Shown: positions 34,982 to 47,180 of the stretch, piece after piece
Position numbering within the stretch: the stretch's first letter is position 1
Layout of the letters: each line of letters opens with the position of its first letter
NCBI GenBank assembly: GCA_026545765.1
Contig: CM048843.1
Span: 88,413,050-88,477,049 of the forward strand
DNA from: Plantago major
Lineage: Eukaryota; Streptophyta; Magnoliopsida; Lamiales; Plantaginaceae
DNA: 64,000 bases
Direction of reading: 5' to 3'
Position numbers and translations under genes: made by a program
The notes under the pieces: generated by a model
Seen by the model: the letters and a program-made list of their open reading frames with translations, nothing else
Told to the model about the DNA's origin: nothing
The model's database searches: none

Positions 34982-35692
34982 AATATATATATATAAAAGA
35001 AAAATATTATTTTATGGGTTATTTATGAAGTTACAGGGGTTATTTCAAACATTAGCTGACAAAACTTCATTGAACGAAAATCTCCATTCAAATGCGTAGG
35101 TTTCTTTGAAAATGTGAAATAAAAGGGGTAAAATTAAAAGTTTCAAACTTTAGAAATTTAATCACCAAAGAACAATCACCAAAAATTTCGAACCAATTCA
35201 GTTGCTAATTTGACTACCAAACATTCCACAGTTTCAACAACAAAAATACATAAAATTTTGATGCCAAGCAATAACATTGCCCTCATGATCATGGTTAACG
35301 ACAACACCAATACCACCCATGCATATTCGGACTCTGATCCGTATAATCAAAATTTATAATTGGACATATAAAACTATTAATTTCCTTTTAAATAGATGGA
35401 TGACGTATTAAGTGGCTGTTTGGCTAAGGATTAAAACCCGGATTTAATCTAGTTGCCTTTATCAAGATAAAAACATGAATATTGAAGAAATTTCTTTTAA
35501 TATCCTTAAATTTTGTTCATTTACAGTTTTCCCGCCATAATTTGAACAATATCTAAACTCAAATTTTGATTCTTGACATGACCAAATATTAATTAAATGA
35601 AAAGTAAAATGAATGTTTGCAATTTACAATTTTATTCTTACTACAAATTTAAAATAAATGTTTGGTATTTTACAAAATTTTGATACAAACAG
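34982..35692. other. end of CYP81 intron 2, non-coding
   Basis: AT-rich DNA running to the acceptor acaaacag at 35685-35692. No feature can be supported. Confidence 0.6.
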
Positions 35693-36157
35693 GTACTACT
35701 TACAGGTGGAAGTGACTCCTCGGTTGCAACAATGGAATGGGCTATGACACTTTTGTTAAACAATCCAACAGTGCTAAAAAATGCACAAGCTGAAATTCAG
35801 AGTCATGTAGGGGATGAGCGCCTAATTAACGATAAGGATTTAGCCAATCTTCCTTACATTAGTTGCATAATTAAAGAAACGCTAAGGTTGTACCCTGCAG
35901 TTCCATTTCTGATGCCTCACGAGTCATCTCAGGACACTGTTGTTGGAGGGTTCAATGTGCCTCGTGGCACAATGCTTCTCATTAACGCGTGGGCTATACA
36001 AAATGATCCCTCAGTTTGGAATGATCCGCACGTGTTTAGGCCTGAGAGGTTTATGATGTAATTGAGTGATTATGTCATTGATCTAGCTTTCTTTCCCTAT
36101 CTAATTGAATCTGGATTCTTTATTGTGATTTTTTTTCCATCTATTTTTATGTTGCAG

Positions 36158-37182
36158 TTGCATGAGTGTGTAGGAGCAGCCCTTAGAGCCATGGGACCTG
36201 AGAGTTTTTTTAAGTGTCTACCTTTGAACTTGGAAGTTCAAGACATGTCTGAGGCCAATCTATGGCTTTTTCCTATTCTAAAACAGTATATTGTCGGCGC
36301 TAATTTGAGATTCTTTAAAGATTCAGTATTACCCATGATTGAAGCAATGAAACAGAAGTCTATAAAGGTTATAATCTCTTAATTTCTCAGCATATGTTTT
36401 CATAATATTTTTTTCTTTCTTTCTCCGTACTTAACAAGCTATACTTTGCCAGCTTAATCATGACGGAAATATGTATTCAAGGAGTATCGATGGGATTGTG
36501 TATTCTTTGTGGTCACTGCTTCCATCATTTTGCAACTACCCCACTGATACTTCTAAGAGTTTTATGGGTCTGGAGAAAGAATTGTGTACTGCTCTGAGAG
36601 AAGAGCCAGATGTCCGAGCTGTAATATGCTCCAGCTTGCAGATCCTCATTCAGCAAAATAAGAAAATACTGGAAGGAAATGAAAATAATATGAGAAATGA
36701 TGTAAGCGATGCGGAAGAACGGGCTATGGCACTCTATACTTCGGATGTTGCAACTGCTAACTTGGGTGCATTGAGATCCTCTGCTTTTGAGTTGCTGAGT
36801 GCTCTGTTTGAAGTGCATTTTGAATCCTCCAATGATATCAGTGGCGTCATTCAGCTTGTGACAGTCACCCTGGAGGATGCAATGTCTCGGAACTCAGAAG
36901 TTTCTGATCCCATGAAGGTTGATAACTTAACGCAGAAAGGTTCACTCTCGACAAAAAGGTGCGCTTTTTGATGTGTATATGTACCTTAATATTCCTCAGC
37001 CCTCACAATTCCCGTCTCACTGGTAAGGAACTGGAATACGATGTGACATTATTCAAAACTTAACTCAGCTTCCTCTGTACAGGGCTCAGCTATTTGACCT
37101 TTCTGTTTCACTTCTACCTGGTTTAGAATCTTTAGATTCCAAGGACTTGCTACTTGAATCAATAGTACTACCTGCATTACAG
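36158..37182 (+). pseudogene. RRP12: RRP12-like gene fragment, exons C, D and E
   Basis: Exon C (36158-36367) begins after the acceptor gttgcag and encodes LHECVGAALRAMGPESFF, NLWLFPILKQYIVGANLRFF and EAMKQKS. Exon D (36453-36958) encodes DGIVYSLWSLLPSFCNYP, REEPDVRAVICSSLQILI and LGALRSSAFELLSALFEV. Exon E (37083-37182) encodes AQLFDLSVSLLPGLESLDSK and ESIVLPALQ before a GT donor. All joins are GT-AG and in frame, and exon C continues exactly where exon B (16780) stops. Together the five exons give about 387 codons from the middle of a protein usually of roughly 1,200-1,300 residues. The next expected exon is not found downstream. There are no frameshifts or stops, so this may be an expressed but enormously stretched gene, or a recent partial duplicate. 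Confidence 0.85.
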
Positions 37183-37686
37183 GTTCGTCTACATTTTCCC
37201 GTACTGCTATGTTCTATTAGAGTACTTTCTTTGATACCTCAGGTAGTCTTTTGTATTCACCACTCATCAGAGTTAGTATGGCTAGCAAGTTTAATATTTT
37301 GAACCATTGCTTATTTGCTTACATTGGTAGGTAACAAATTTTCTATATACTTGACAAAAGATGATGAAATATTATGTTTTTACCTTTGCTCTCCTCTAAC
37401 TGATGCATTTGCTAGAAAAATGTTATTTTCACGCCAACTTTCAAGTCACCATGGGGTAAATGTGAACCATTGTCGATCTTCTAATTGCATCTAAAAATGT
37501 TTAGCTCGATCCGAAATCCAATCCAGACCTTCCCCTTGTGTTTGGTCTGGTTGTACAGACAGATGTTAGTTCTATGCTGCACCAACTCTTTCGTTCCGTG
37601 CCACTTATTTGGGAGCAATTTTCTAGATATTATTACGACAAAAAGAGATAAAACTCACGGGGTTTATAAGAATCCGTGTACAACTC
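37183..37686. other. non-coding flank of RRP12 exon E
   Basis: Begins with the donor gttcgtctac. It contains a pyrimidine-rich but otherwise featureless sequence, with no further RRP12 exon. Confidence 0.5.
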
Positions 37687-37770
37687 TATAGAACATCTAC
37701 CAAAGTACAGAAAACTAATACAAACACCTATAGAACATCTACCAAAGTATAGAAAACTAATACAAAACAT
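37687..37770 (+). repeat. 42-bp tandem repeat, two units
   Basis: Two copies of tatagaacatctaccaaagt plus agaaaactaatacaaa, at 37687-37728 and 37729-37770, differing at a few bases. Confidence 0.85.
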
Positions 37771-37936
37771 AAAGCATAACTGACTAAAACAGGAGATCTT
37801 TCCAAGAGGCTGGATTGATTGTTGAATAGGCGCCAAGAGTATGCTTGTTGAGTACCCCACTAAACTTTCATAATTCTCCATAATGTTGGATGGTTCTGAT
37901 GATATACTGAATAATCCAGAAGAGCTACACAACTTC

Positions 37937-38156
37937 AGACTTTAGTACTTTTCAACAATGGCTACAAGAAAGCACCAAATAACTCCTAACAAAAAGAGTA
38001 CAGACCCAGAAATAAGAAGTAAATTACTACTTAAGACTTTAGTACTCTTCAACAATGGCTACAAGAAAGCACCAAATAACTCCTAGCAAAAAAGAGTACA
38101 GACCCAGAAATAAGAAGTAAATTAATACTTAAGACTTTAGTACTCTTCAACAACCA
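37937..38156 (+). repeat. 97-bp tandem repeat, two units and a partial third
   Basis: Units start with agactttagtact at 37937, 38034 and 38132. Each full unit contains caacaatggctacaagaaag, caccaaataactcct and agagtacagacccagaaata. Very few differences between the units suggest recent slippage or unequal exchange. Confidence 0.85.
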
Positions 38157-38653
38157 AACCACAACAGAAAAAGATACCAACAATAGCCTATAAAAAAGAC
38201 AACTAAACCAATTACAGACCCAAGGCTAAACAAAATACACATCTTGTAGATTATACCACTTGACCGGCGGCTCCACATTGTGAATGTGATTTCAGTTGCG
38301 AATAAATCTGATCGAGAGCGGGCCTCCTAAGTTGGGCCACTCCTCATTGAGAAAACCCGGTTGTTCATATAATTCCACTAAGTCCCCTCTCGCAGATTAT
38401 AAAAGTTTTTGTACTCTTCGAAATTAGTCAGAGCAACTATGTTAGAGTTTCTGTAGCAAGTAATCTGCATGTCATAAACTTGTCCATTTGATACGTTGGT
38501 AATCTGAACCGCCCTTGCACATGGGGGTTCTTCGCCATCATTTGCAAAGTGTCACGGGATAAAACTTTGATTCATAAGAACTCCTTGACCCGTGCGGCAC
38601 TAGACTAGTTTGCCTTGAGACTAGCTAGTAAGCCTTCCAACCAAAGTGCTAAG
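38157..38653. other. non-coding stretch
   Basis: No gene or repeat can be recognised. The text near 38255-38560 (aataaatctgatcgagagcg, cccggttgttcatataattc, gtgcggcactagactagttt) resembles decayed non-coding DNA. Confidence 0.45.
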
Positions 38654-39023
38654 TGTGTAAGTGTGTGTTTGCAAATGTTTTTACTTGTGATTTTTTGTCC
38701 GCTTCTACTAAAAGTTGATTAAAGTTGATTTTAAGCAAAAGTCAGTAGTGTTTGATATATCATATAAAAAACAGCTTAAAATTGTAAAAGCAGAAGTTTT
38801 AGTGTTTGCAAAAATTAATTTAATTAGTTGTTTTTAATTGAAAAAAACTATTACTTGCTTAAAGCAGTTTGAAGCAGCTATTGGGTTGCTTCTCTGCTTC
38901 TGGCGGTTACCTATTTTTTTTCCAGAAAAGTTGCAGCAGCAGTTGTAATATAAAACATTAAAAAACTGCTTTTACTACTTTAAAATCACAAAAGCACTTT
39001 TTTTTAATCATTTTCAAACACAA
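38654..39023 (-). mobile_element. MITE-like element, copy B (inverted relative to copy A)
   Basis: About 370 bp, the reverse complement of 2000-2373 with scattered changes. GCTAAG flanks both ends (38648-38653 and 39024-39029). The inner ends are gtgtgtttgcaaatg and, inverted, tgtgtttgaaaatga. No coding capacity. Together with copy A it defines a family. Confidence 0.7.
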
Positions 39024-39029
39024 GCTAAG

Positions 39030-39484
39030 AAGAGTAGTGTAGAGAGCTAGAAAGTTTGCAAAAATGCTTGATTGATTGTATTTGCTTGATAATTCCAAAT
39101 GGAATGGCCAAAGTACTATATATACACAACCACCTCCCTTAGGAATGGTGGAGATTCTAGCTTCTATTATATACATGAACATTCTAGAGAATGTTAATAC
39201 TCTATGGACTTGGAAACATTCTAGATAATCCTCCATGGACTTGGGTCTTGAAAATATCGGGCTTGGACCGCAAAAGAATGGGGCCATGACAAAAGGCTCT
39301 CAATGGACCATTGGTAAGGCCCCTATTTGTAATAGGAAGTTTGCTCCGGGACCCATCCAGGTCGGAGGGAACCAATCGATGAGAGTATACTAGTTGTCCA
39401 GGGACTGGATTATGATTCTGGACTACATTCTGATTCTCCATTTTACCTGACAATTTTCCAAACAATTTTTCATCAGCAATACAG
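39030..39484. other. non-coding stretch, retrotransposon-like debris
   Basis: Contains phrases typical of LTR or leader DNA (ggacttgggtcttgaaaat, gggacccatccaggtcgga). It cannot be assigned to a known element in this window. Confidence 0.4.
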
Positions 39485-39696
39485 AATGATTTTGTGGAAG
39501 GACTTCCAAAATCAGACAACAAGGACACCATTCTAGTGGTGGTAGACATGTTCACAAAATACAACTCTCACACCCTTTTACTGATACTCAAGTTGCTAAA
39601 GCTTTCTTAGAAAATGTTTACAAACTACATGGTTTACCCACCTTTATGGTAACTGATAGACACAGTTTTCACTAGTCTCTTTTGGAAAGAAATGAG
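39485..39696 (+). pseudogene. Gypsy integrase core fragment
   Basis: Encodes NDFVEGLPKSDNKDTILVVV, then, across a frameshift, HPFTDTQVAKAFLENVYKLH and GLPTFMVTDRHS. These match the start of the integrase catalytic core of chromovirus-like Gypsy elements, up to the second Asp. It is a 210-bp scrap, cut on both sides, and ends about 100 bp before the Copia LTR. Confidence 0.8.
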
Positions 39697-39800
39697 AATT
39701 TGTCTAGTTTTAGTTAAACCTTATGTTTATATTTTCTGAGTTTGCGTTTCCTAGTTCTTCTCTTCTTCTTCACTGCTTAGTCATTGGTCAGGGACGCACC

Positions 39801-41591
39801 AATTGGTAAATATGCAATGCAAACCCTAGGTTAACGCAGCGGAATTCGAAAATTTTATTGCATATTGATCTTGATCCAATGACTATATATAACGTAAACA
39901 AGCAAATCAATACTTACTTGTCGCACTAGCTTTCCAGACAGCAGCTTTAAAGCCTTAAAGCTCTTCTTTAAATCAGTTCGTCAAGCACCTCGAATCAGTT
40001 CACCATGAATGATATGTTGAACCCAATAATACATAATGATCAGCTTCCTTAACCTCGGTATCCACGGGGATTAATTCTACCGAAGAACGCTAGGATGTTC
40101 CCGTTCGAAACTATACTAAACTATTTAGTGAGTAGGGTTATGGAGAATTGAATCATGAAGAAAGATGTCATGATGGGCAAGCAAGAGAAGAGAAAACGTG
40201 TATTGTGTATTTTTTACAATGATCTCGCAGATCATATCTGTACTAGAATAATCGAAATGCAGTGCATGATGATGAGGACTCCTAGCCCAGTTGGTTGGGC
40301 TTGATGTCATGGGTTCGAAACCCACCAAGCCCAGCTTATTTTTTCTTTATCTCTTTTGGGCTTTTATATTTGGACTTCATTCCAATTTGGTCCAAATAAT
40401 CTTTCTTGCTTTAATTAATTAAATCCAATTTAATCTAATTAATTTTTCTTCAAATATAAATTAAATCCAATTCAATTAATTTACTTTCTTAAAGTATAAC
40501 AATTAATTAAGTCCGATAAATCTAATATAACTCATTAATTATTTCTATCAAATAGATCAATTCTCAACAATAGTAAATTAAATATTTATTAATCCAATCA
40601 ATATTTAATTAACTCTAATACTCGACTGGTAGAACAATCACCACTTTGTGTGACCCATAGGGCCTTATGTAAGTAAGCACTAATCTAATTAAGGTTTGGT
40701 GAAACTCCTAGACGATTTTACCAAACATTCTCAATACATAAGGAACGTTTGAAAGGATTGCAAACCACCTGTAATGTAGAGCTTATGATGATACGGTCCT
40801 TTCATTCGCGAACACTCGATTAAGTCTAGAACTTGATTCGTGTATGTTCCAATAACTTAATCACTTTATCTCATTCTACTAATTGATCCATAATATTTGA
40901 ACACCATTCCAAATATATCTTGCGTTGGCCAACGACTTTGATCAAACTAGTAATGAGAAGCTAAGTGTTCTCTCCGAGTCTATTTTGAGGAATGAATCCT
41001 ATCTTGGTTCAACTACTACCAACATGTGTTTCGTGATGTGCCCAACACATGCCGTATCTACCCCTACAAGGAGTGCAAGCGTTGGTCATGGTCAAAGCAC
41101 ACGAGTCCACACATGTAGTACGTATTGACCTCAAGCCAAATGACTATTACACTACCCTACAAACCGTTACTTCCGTAGACACGTAAATAGAGTACATCAA
41201 ACGGTTTCTCGGCTGGGTATACCAACACCCTCTAAGGCGCCCATGTGTCCATCACGGATTACCAAGTAATTCGTAGTCGTGAGAACTACTACACCCTCAA
41301 AGGGTATGATGCAGACCACATGCCAATCTCCAATGCATCATCGATATCCCATTCTCGATGATCATTGATTGGGGCTATTCTAGAGCTATGTTATGTCACT
41401 CAAGATCTCACATTCTTAGTGATAACATGTAGCTCATGGGAACACATATGTAAACAATTACAGACAAACAAATAATAATATTTACATACTGTAATGCCTA
41501 TTTATAAATGAACAGTAATCATAAATAAATATTGAATCGAATATGTATATTTGTCCTCAATTCGATTGTCTCTAGGACATATATACTTTCA
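39801..41591 (-). mobile_element. Copia element, left LTR (3' LTR of a minus-strand element)
   Basis: Aligns with 47181-48813 plus 52184-52312 over its length with few substitutions. Read on the minus strand it begins TGAAAGTATATATGTCC and ends next to TTTACCAA. A polypurine tract precedes it on the minus strand. The outermost two bases differ from the other LTR (AA for TG), and no clean target duplication is seen. It contains a tRNA-like segment at 40276-40336. Confidence 0.88.
40283..40322 (+). promoter_or_regulatory. tRNA-like box A and box B in the left Copia LTR
   Basis: TAGCCCAGTTGG (40283-40294) fits the Pol III box A consensus and GGTTCGAAACC (40312-40322) fits box B. In this LTR the two are only 17 nt apart, because 15 or so bases seen in the other LTR are missing. 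It lies antisense to the retrotransposon. Confidence 0.5.
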
Positions 41592-41602
41592 ATCTCCCAC
41601 TT
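41592..41602 (-). other. polypurine tract of the Copia element
   Basis: On the minus strand AAGTGGGAGAT stands directly before the 3' LTR start TGAAAG. This is the usual plant Copia polypurine tract form, priming plus-strand synthesis. It fixes the element's orientation as minus. Confidence 0.8.
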
Positions 41603-44600
41603 GGCCTAGAGTCAATCACTCACGTGCATCCAACACGTAGATTCTTTAAATGGCAAAATTGTCTTTCTATAGACAAGGTTTGGTGAAAGAATCAACCAAT
41701 GTTTACTCAAGGAGAAATCACTTTATTTCTATGTTATTATCTAGCAATGGTCTCTAATCCATTGATAGCATCTCAGTACGTTCAAGCTAATATCGTAAGA
41801 TCTTGGTTTCTTAGCATATGCAATCGCACTAGTAATCGCAATCTCTAAATTCGATTACTAACACTTGGAACTACCCCTGTTCTTCTAAGAACTCATATCA
41901 GTTGTGTACTAGACTAAAGTTGTTGAACCTTTAATAATCTAATTATTACATCTAATCTAATAATTACCAGATACGATCCAATCTAATATTGTTATTAAGA
42001 TGAATAAATTTCATAGTATGTGATGACTCCAATCATCACATCTTTACGAAAGTTTACTATGCATAAACAAAGTTTATGCTAGCTCCCACTGTTCACATGA
42101 AGTGTTGTTTTTCATGAGTCATGCCTAATCGCATAAAAATATACGGTGTACATAGTCGTTCTATACGACAATCCTCATATGTATTTGATGTATACTTCAA
42201 TAGGACAATCCAATATTGACAGTATATCTACATAACTTAGCATTATATTCTCTATAGAATATCTAATAAGTAACACAACACATTCCTATACTAGTGAACA
42301 TACGAGTTATAATATCATATTAAGTTCATCCAGTGAAATCGTAATATCGAGATACTATATAACTCATAGTCAAGTCTTTCACAATGAAAGTCTTGATTAA
42401 CCAATACTTTTATTTTAATGTTGATGTAAAACTATCTCTAATGATTTATATGTGTCAAACATATATACAACCATTTAAATAGTCACATTTCATAATCCTT
42501 CAAAAGATGTATGAATTTCATTTACCTTTCTATAAGTCAAACTATTTGACTTATTCCTTCAAGTAATATTTGTAACTCCTAAAGGCTTACATAAGTTCAC
42601 AATGGACTTACTATATTTGCATACGTATGAATGATTTCACTTTGAAGCATTAATATCTACAAATGTGTCAAACACATTTTATGTAAAGTTTCTACGTATA
42701 GAAACCTATCAACCATCATCAAATGAATCATGCGATTATCGTATGCAAATAGTGTAAGTAAAATCTTAATGGACTCTATCTACAATACTGGTAAATTATT
42801 CTATAGCTTATGTTCCAAACATATCCATACAATTTAGCCACTAGTTTGTATATGTAGATATCTAATTTCAAGTTTTCCTTGAAAACTTATGTATGCATCA
42901 AATGCAATAATATATTCAAGTTCTAGAACTTGTATAATCCTTTTAGTCCATCTTTAAGATTTTATGGCTTTAGGCCACCTTTCCAAGTCTATATCAAATA
43001 TCGTCTTGGGATAGGTTTGCAGTTTCATTCTTCTAGGAATGTATCCAAAATCATGATCCTCCAAAAGGAATCAATACAATTCAAATTGTCATGATTATTT
43101 TGCACAACCTATGGAGTTTAAGAATTTGCGTTTGTATTAAGATATACATTCTAAATGCCATGAGGTTCTCAAATACTGTCATTATCAATCAATGAGAATA
43201 TTCAAGGTTTGCAATCAAATGCTTTCCTTGAGAGAGAGATCGTGCAATCTCTAAATTGCATGCATTATTTATGTGAGGGTATCATATTCTAAAGAGGTAT
43301 CCTCATAATGCTCCCACTAGCTCACGCATATGACCGAGTAATATGCTTCCACTAACTAATAGGTTCGTTGACTCTCCCACTGATTTTCTGTCATAATTAA
43401 TCGACAAGTAATTAACCTCAATTGTAAATTTGTGGCATTGAAACTATTTTAGGTTCCATCTCCTTTGTCATTCCAAGAATACTTTTACTATGGAACAATC
43501 AACCATATGTTCCAAGAGATTAGAAATCCAATCCACAAATTCATCCATTCTAAATCCATAATCCTACTTCTCAATCGTGTCCTTAATTACATTTGTAGGG
43601 CAACCCTATTTCAAAATATGTAATAAGAAGACAACTTAAATCATAACTATTATGGTTTATCTAAGACTGATCAAGCAGGGATTACATTGATAATTAATTG
43701 AGTTTTATTTTCATGTGTTTTCAAAGAAATAAAATGTGCAACAAAGTCATATGGGTCATTTCCATGTCATACATAGTTATTCCATTCTAATGGAACCCAT
43801 AGTCCAAATAGGTTCAGGTGCGTCCAACTAAATAGAACCCACGCCTCTTATAATAATCCACGAATCAAATTCAAGTATTACTCTTATTGACCAAGTCTAG
43901 GAGGGTAATATCTTCTCAAATCATTCTATGTCTCATATCATTTCAAAAAAGGATATATTTTGGTCATCTTTCCAGTGATGAGATCCACAATTCATATGTT
44001 TTAAAACAAATGGTGTTATGTAATCTAATTTTACTTAACTGTGCAGTTCTTTGTCTCACGGATTTAACCAAATTAATAAAACGATAGAAGTTGGATATCT
44101 GATTTGTCATACTAGGTCTTCTAATTGTGTGACTCAAAAAGTTATGTCTCTTACCAAGAACTTCTAATCCACAGTCTTGAAGACGTCTACCTTTACACTA
44201 TCAGTCCAACTAATAGTAGGTAAGTCCACTACCGTCTTAACAAGTTTGAAAGTAATGCTCCTTGATAATTGAAGTACATGTCTAACAGCTTCAATTTAGT
44301 ATCAATATCTTATATTGACCTAACTTTCTTAGGGTGGATATATTATATTCAATACACAATTAGTCCTTTTTCAAAAAATATAAGCACTTGCTTTATTTTC
44401 GAGGATCTAAAACTTTGCATATAAATTTATCGTGTTACTATAATCATGGTAAATTTAATAATCTCTTGGACGTGATCTTCCATTTATCAATCCACATTTT
44501 AGGATAAGAGTATACTTAGAACAATTCTTGGTGTACTCATCTTGCTTCCTTTTGCCTCTTGGCTTAATGGAACAGATGTGCTCACTATGGGCACATTTTT

Positions 44601-47180
44601 ATCCTTATAGTGGCATTGATAAACCATTCGAGCTAAGTAGCATTACAAGTGTCATTTCACTAGACATCAAATTCACTATGAATTTAATATTAACAATGAA
44701 GAGACACAAGTATGAGTATTGTCAGACAATATTCTCCTAAGAAACTAACTCCCTTAAATAATAACCTAGTTATTACTTATCACATGAGAACTTGTGAAGA
44801 AGGAAATCAAATTCCTACGAACAAATAAAACTCGTCTTGACCATCATATGAGCTTATGCTCCCAATCGGCTTCATTAACTTCACGAAGGAGGTTGATCAT
44901 TACCAGAAGTCCTAGCACATACTCATTAGCGTGTTTTATAATGACTTTCACATTCTCATGTTTTAATGCATGCTACCTATATATTATACTTCACACATCA
45001 AATATATTACTTCTTCCAAGATTACGTCATTTCTATTTCATATGAGTGTGAGTCAAACTAAAACACTCAAAGCTTTCACAAAGCATACACGTAAATATGC
45101 TAGTCCAAGACTTGCTCAATCAATATATACTAAACACAAATTATGGTGTCAACATTAAAGTATTGGTAACACTAAAATATTCATCTTATAACATCATGCC
45201 ATTTCACAACAACTATATTTAAACATAACATAAATAAAGCGGGAATTAATTTAACTCTAAATAAATAGTTCACAACATTCACATTCAGCGACTAAATAAT
45301 CAAGGTCTTATGATTTATTTAGTTCCATTAATTTTAACATATTCAACGACCCCATCGGAAGAATACGGATTCATATCTAATCATGAAACTTAATGGCCAA
45401 GATCCACATTCACACTACTACAGCCCCAACGGAGGCTGATCACTGCAGTAGTTGAACTGGTAGGTCACCATACCAATTGTACAATACAACTCTTGGTTGA
45501 CCAGAACTATTCTAATCGACGTCCTTAGATACTCCGACGCGGAGGCGACAAGAGTAGAATAAGTAAGCCAAAACCTCACACCAGATTACCTGATGGACCA
45601 TGAAATGGGTTCTCGTAGACCAGAGCAAACACGGGGGTGTAAATACTATATGGACGAAAAGGTCTGAAACACCATTCAATTATGAGGAAGACGTCATTCA
45701 TCCAAGATGATGCTTATATTAAATGTTGGGGAACATTTATGCCGGGGTATTTATTCGCTTAAACAAGATTTATACTTCAGGTACAATAATCAAATATTGG
45801 GCGCCGCCTACCCAAACATGCTATATGCAGTCTAACAATTAACGAGAATCGCATATATGCATAAGTACAGTACAATAAATAATGGGTGCCGCCTGCCCAT
45901 ACATAATGCGAACATTATTTATTACATGATAATACGATACATAAAAATAAACATGTAACGAATTCACATAACATATACTCCAAGCATAAGCAAAGATGAA
46001 TTCTAAATTCACACTCAAACATAAAGTTGCTCTAAGCAAACAATGTGATACAATCGTGGATTAAAACTATATTATATATTTTAAATCAAATTTAAAATAA
46101 GCTATAAATCTAATTTATGACAAATTTCAAATATTACTACTTTTAACATGTATCCAAACATGTCTCTATCTTTCTAAAAGACAAAGTAACCCTTAAATAT
46201 AATTTATAAACCTTTTATAAATTAATTTGTAGTTTCTAAAACTCTAGGGGTTATTTCATAATTTTCCAGGAGAATCAAATGTAATTTCAAAACAATTCTG
46301 GGTCCCTTTATAATTTTCTAAAATCAAATCGAAAGCATATTTCGAAATATGGGGCAATTCGAAATTTTCCAGAACCGTTTGGACTCAATTGAATAAGGCA
46401 GGAACCATTTGCGCCTAATTGAACAAGTCAGAAACAATTTGGATTCAATTAAAACACGCTGGAACATTTGGGCCAGATTGCAATTTCTAAACATTAACAA
46501 ATTATCCACAAGTCCACAGCCTCATCTAATTCTCAAACGCAAGCCCTTCAAGTTTCTGAAACTTTCAATTCGATCCCTGTAACTTGAAACAAATTTTCGA
46601 ACATCTGTTTCTTTACTCCCTTATCAAATCTGGGTTCTAAATCTTCCAGTATAAGATCGAAGCTCATCAACCTTTCAGAAATCGTTGTCCAAGATAATCA
46701 ATCGAGAATCAAATCTCGAATAGAACTCGCGAATCTAATCGCGAATGCTGCCATACTCGCTTTGAATCTTGATAGCACAAGCTTCCACACATCCGTCAAT
46801 GTAGATTAGTTCTGGATTAGCAAGAATCGAGCTCGCGAAGCTCACAGCCTCCATTAATGGCGGCCGGAGTTTCCAAGCATTCAACTCACACACTAGACGC
46901 AAATCAGTACAGGAGGTGAAGGCTATGGCAGTCTCGAATCGTTTATGCGAGAGCAGGATAAGCCTGTGGCTTCGGACGGGAAGATACGAGACTCGAAGTC
47001 TCTGTTTTGATTAATAAACCCAGATCGATGATGAACAGAGATAAAGAGTTCGCAACTGGTTGTGCTTAATTAATCTAATTAATCAAAATAAGCTTGGGAA
47101 TCAATTAAATTTTAAACCACGATTTTATACATAAATATATACGTATATAGTAATTAAAATCAGCCTAGCTCTGATACCAC
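41603..47180 (-). pseudogene. degenerate Copia internal region
   Basis: 5.6 kb between the LTRs without any frame over about 70 codons on the minus strand. Weak protein echoes remain near the 3' end: on the minus strand AIAYAKKPRS and NVLRCYQWIRD (about 41745-41840) match the end of Copia RNase H, and VDSFTKP follows near 41680-41700. No intact Gag, integrase or reverse transcriptase can be read. The region next to the PBS (46260-46900) has the phased text ggactcaattgaat seen also at 9290-9420. The element could only move with proteins from relatives. Confidence 0.75.
47168..47179 (-). other. primer-binding site of the Copia element
   Basis: The minus strand reads TGGTATCAGAGC, the complement of the 3' end of initiator-methionine tRNA, one base after the LTR end. 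This is the standard plant Copia PBS and is perfectly preserved. Confidence 0.92.

Larger units (their letters stand above)
28261..36061 (+). pseudogene. CYP81-type cytochrome P450, 3'-truncated, three exons
   Basis: Exons 28261-28960, 29759-29967 and 35693-36061 join in frame through GT-AG introns into 425 codons; family members have about 500. Visible are an N-terminal membrane anchor (residues about 10-30), the hinge YPPGP, FANRPNLLAGKYEGY, the C-helix WRNLRR, the I-helix TGGSDSS (about 307-313), KETLR (364-368) and RPERF (419-423). Translation stops right after RPERFMM, so the FxxGxRxCxG heme-binding loop with the Cys ligand is missing and the protein cannot be a normal monooxygenase. CYP81 enzymes hydroxylate or form methylenedioxy bridges on isoflavonoids, lignans or glucosinolates; the substrate here is unknown. 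The first intron is not at the usual CYP81 position; the second is. The copy lies within an intron of RRP12, and its truncation point is about 95 bp before the RRP12 acceptor. Confidence 0.9.

Noticed and set aside
36062-36157. Possible continuation of the P450 frame past 36061
   Set aside because: The text is a pyrimidine-rich intron end leading to the RRP12 acceptor; no P450 motif such as the heme-binding loop is present in any frame.
40125-40328. Minus-strand frame starting MVGFEPMTSSPTNW
   Set aside because: This peptide arises from translating a tRNA-like box A/box B segment and is a common false protein in plant annotation.
40925-41128. Similar frames at 40925-41128 and 48324-48578 with the same N-terminus
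   Set aside because: They are conserved only because both lie in the two LTR copies of one Copia element; the frames diverge with indels and are not genes.
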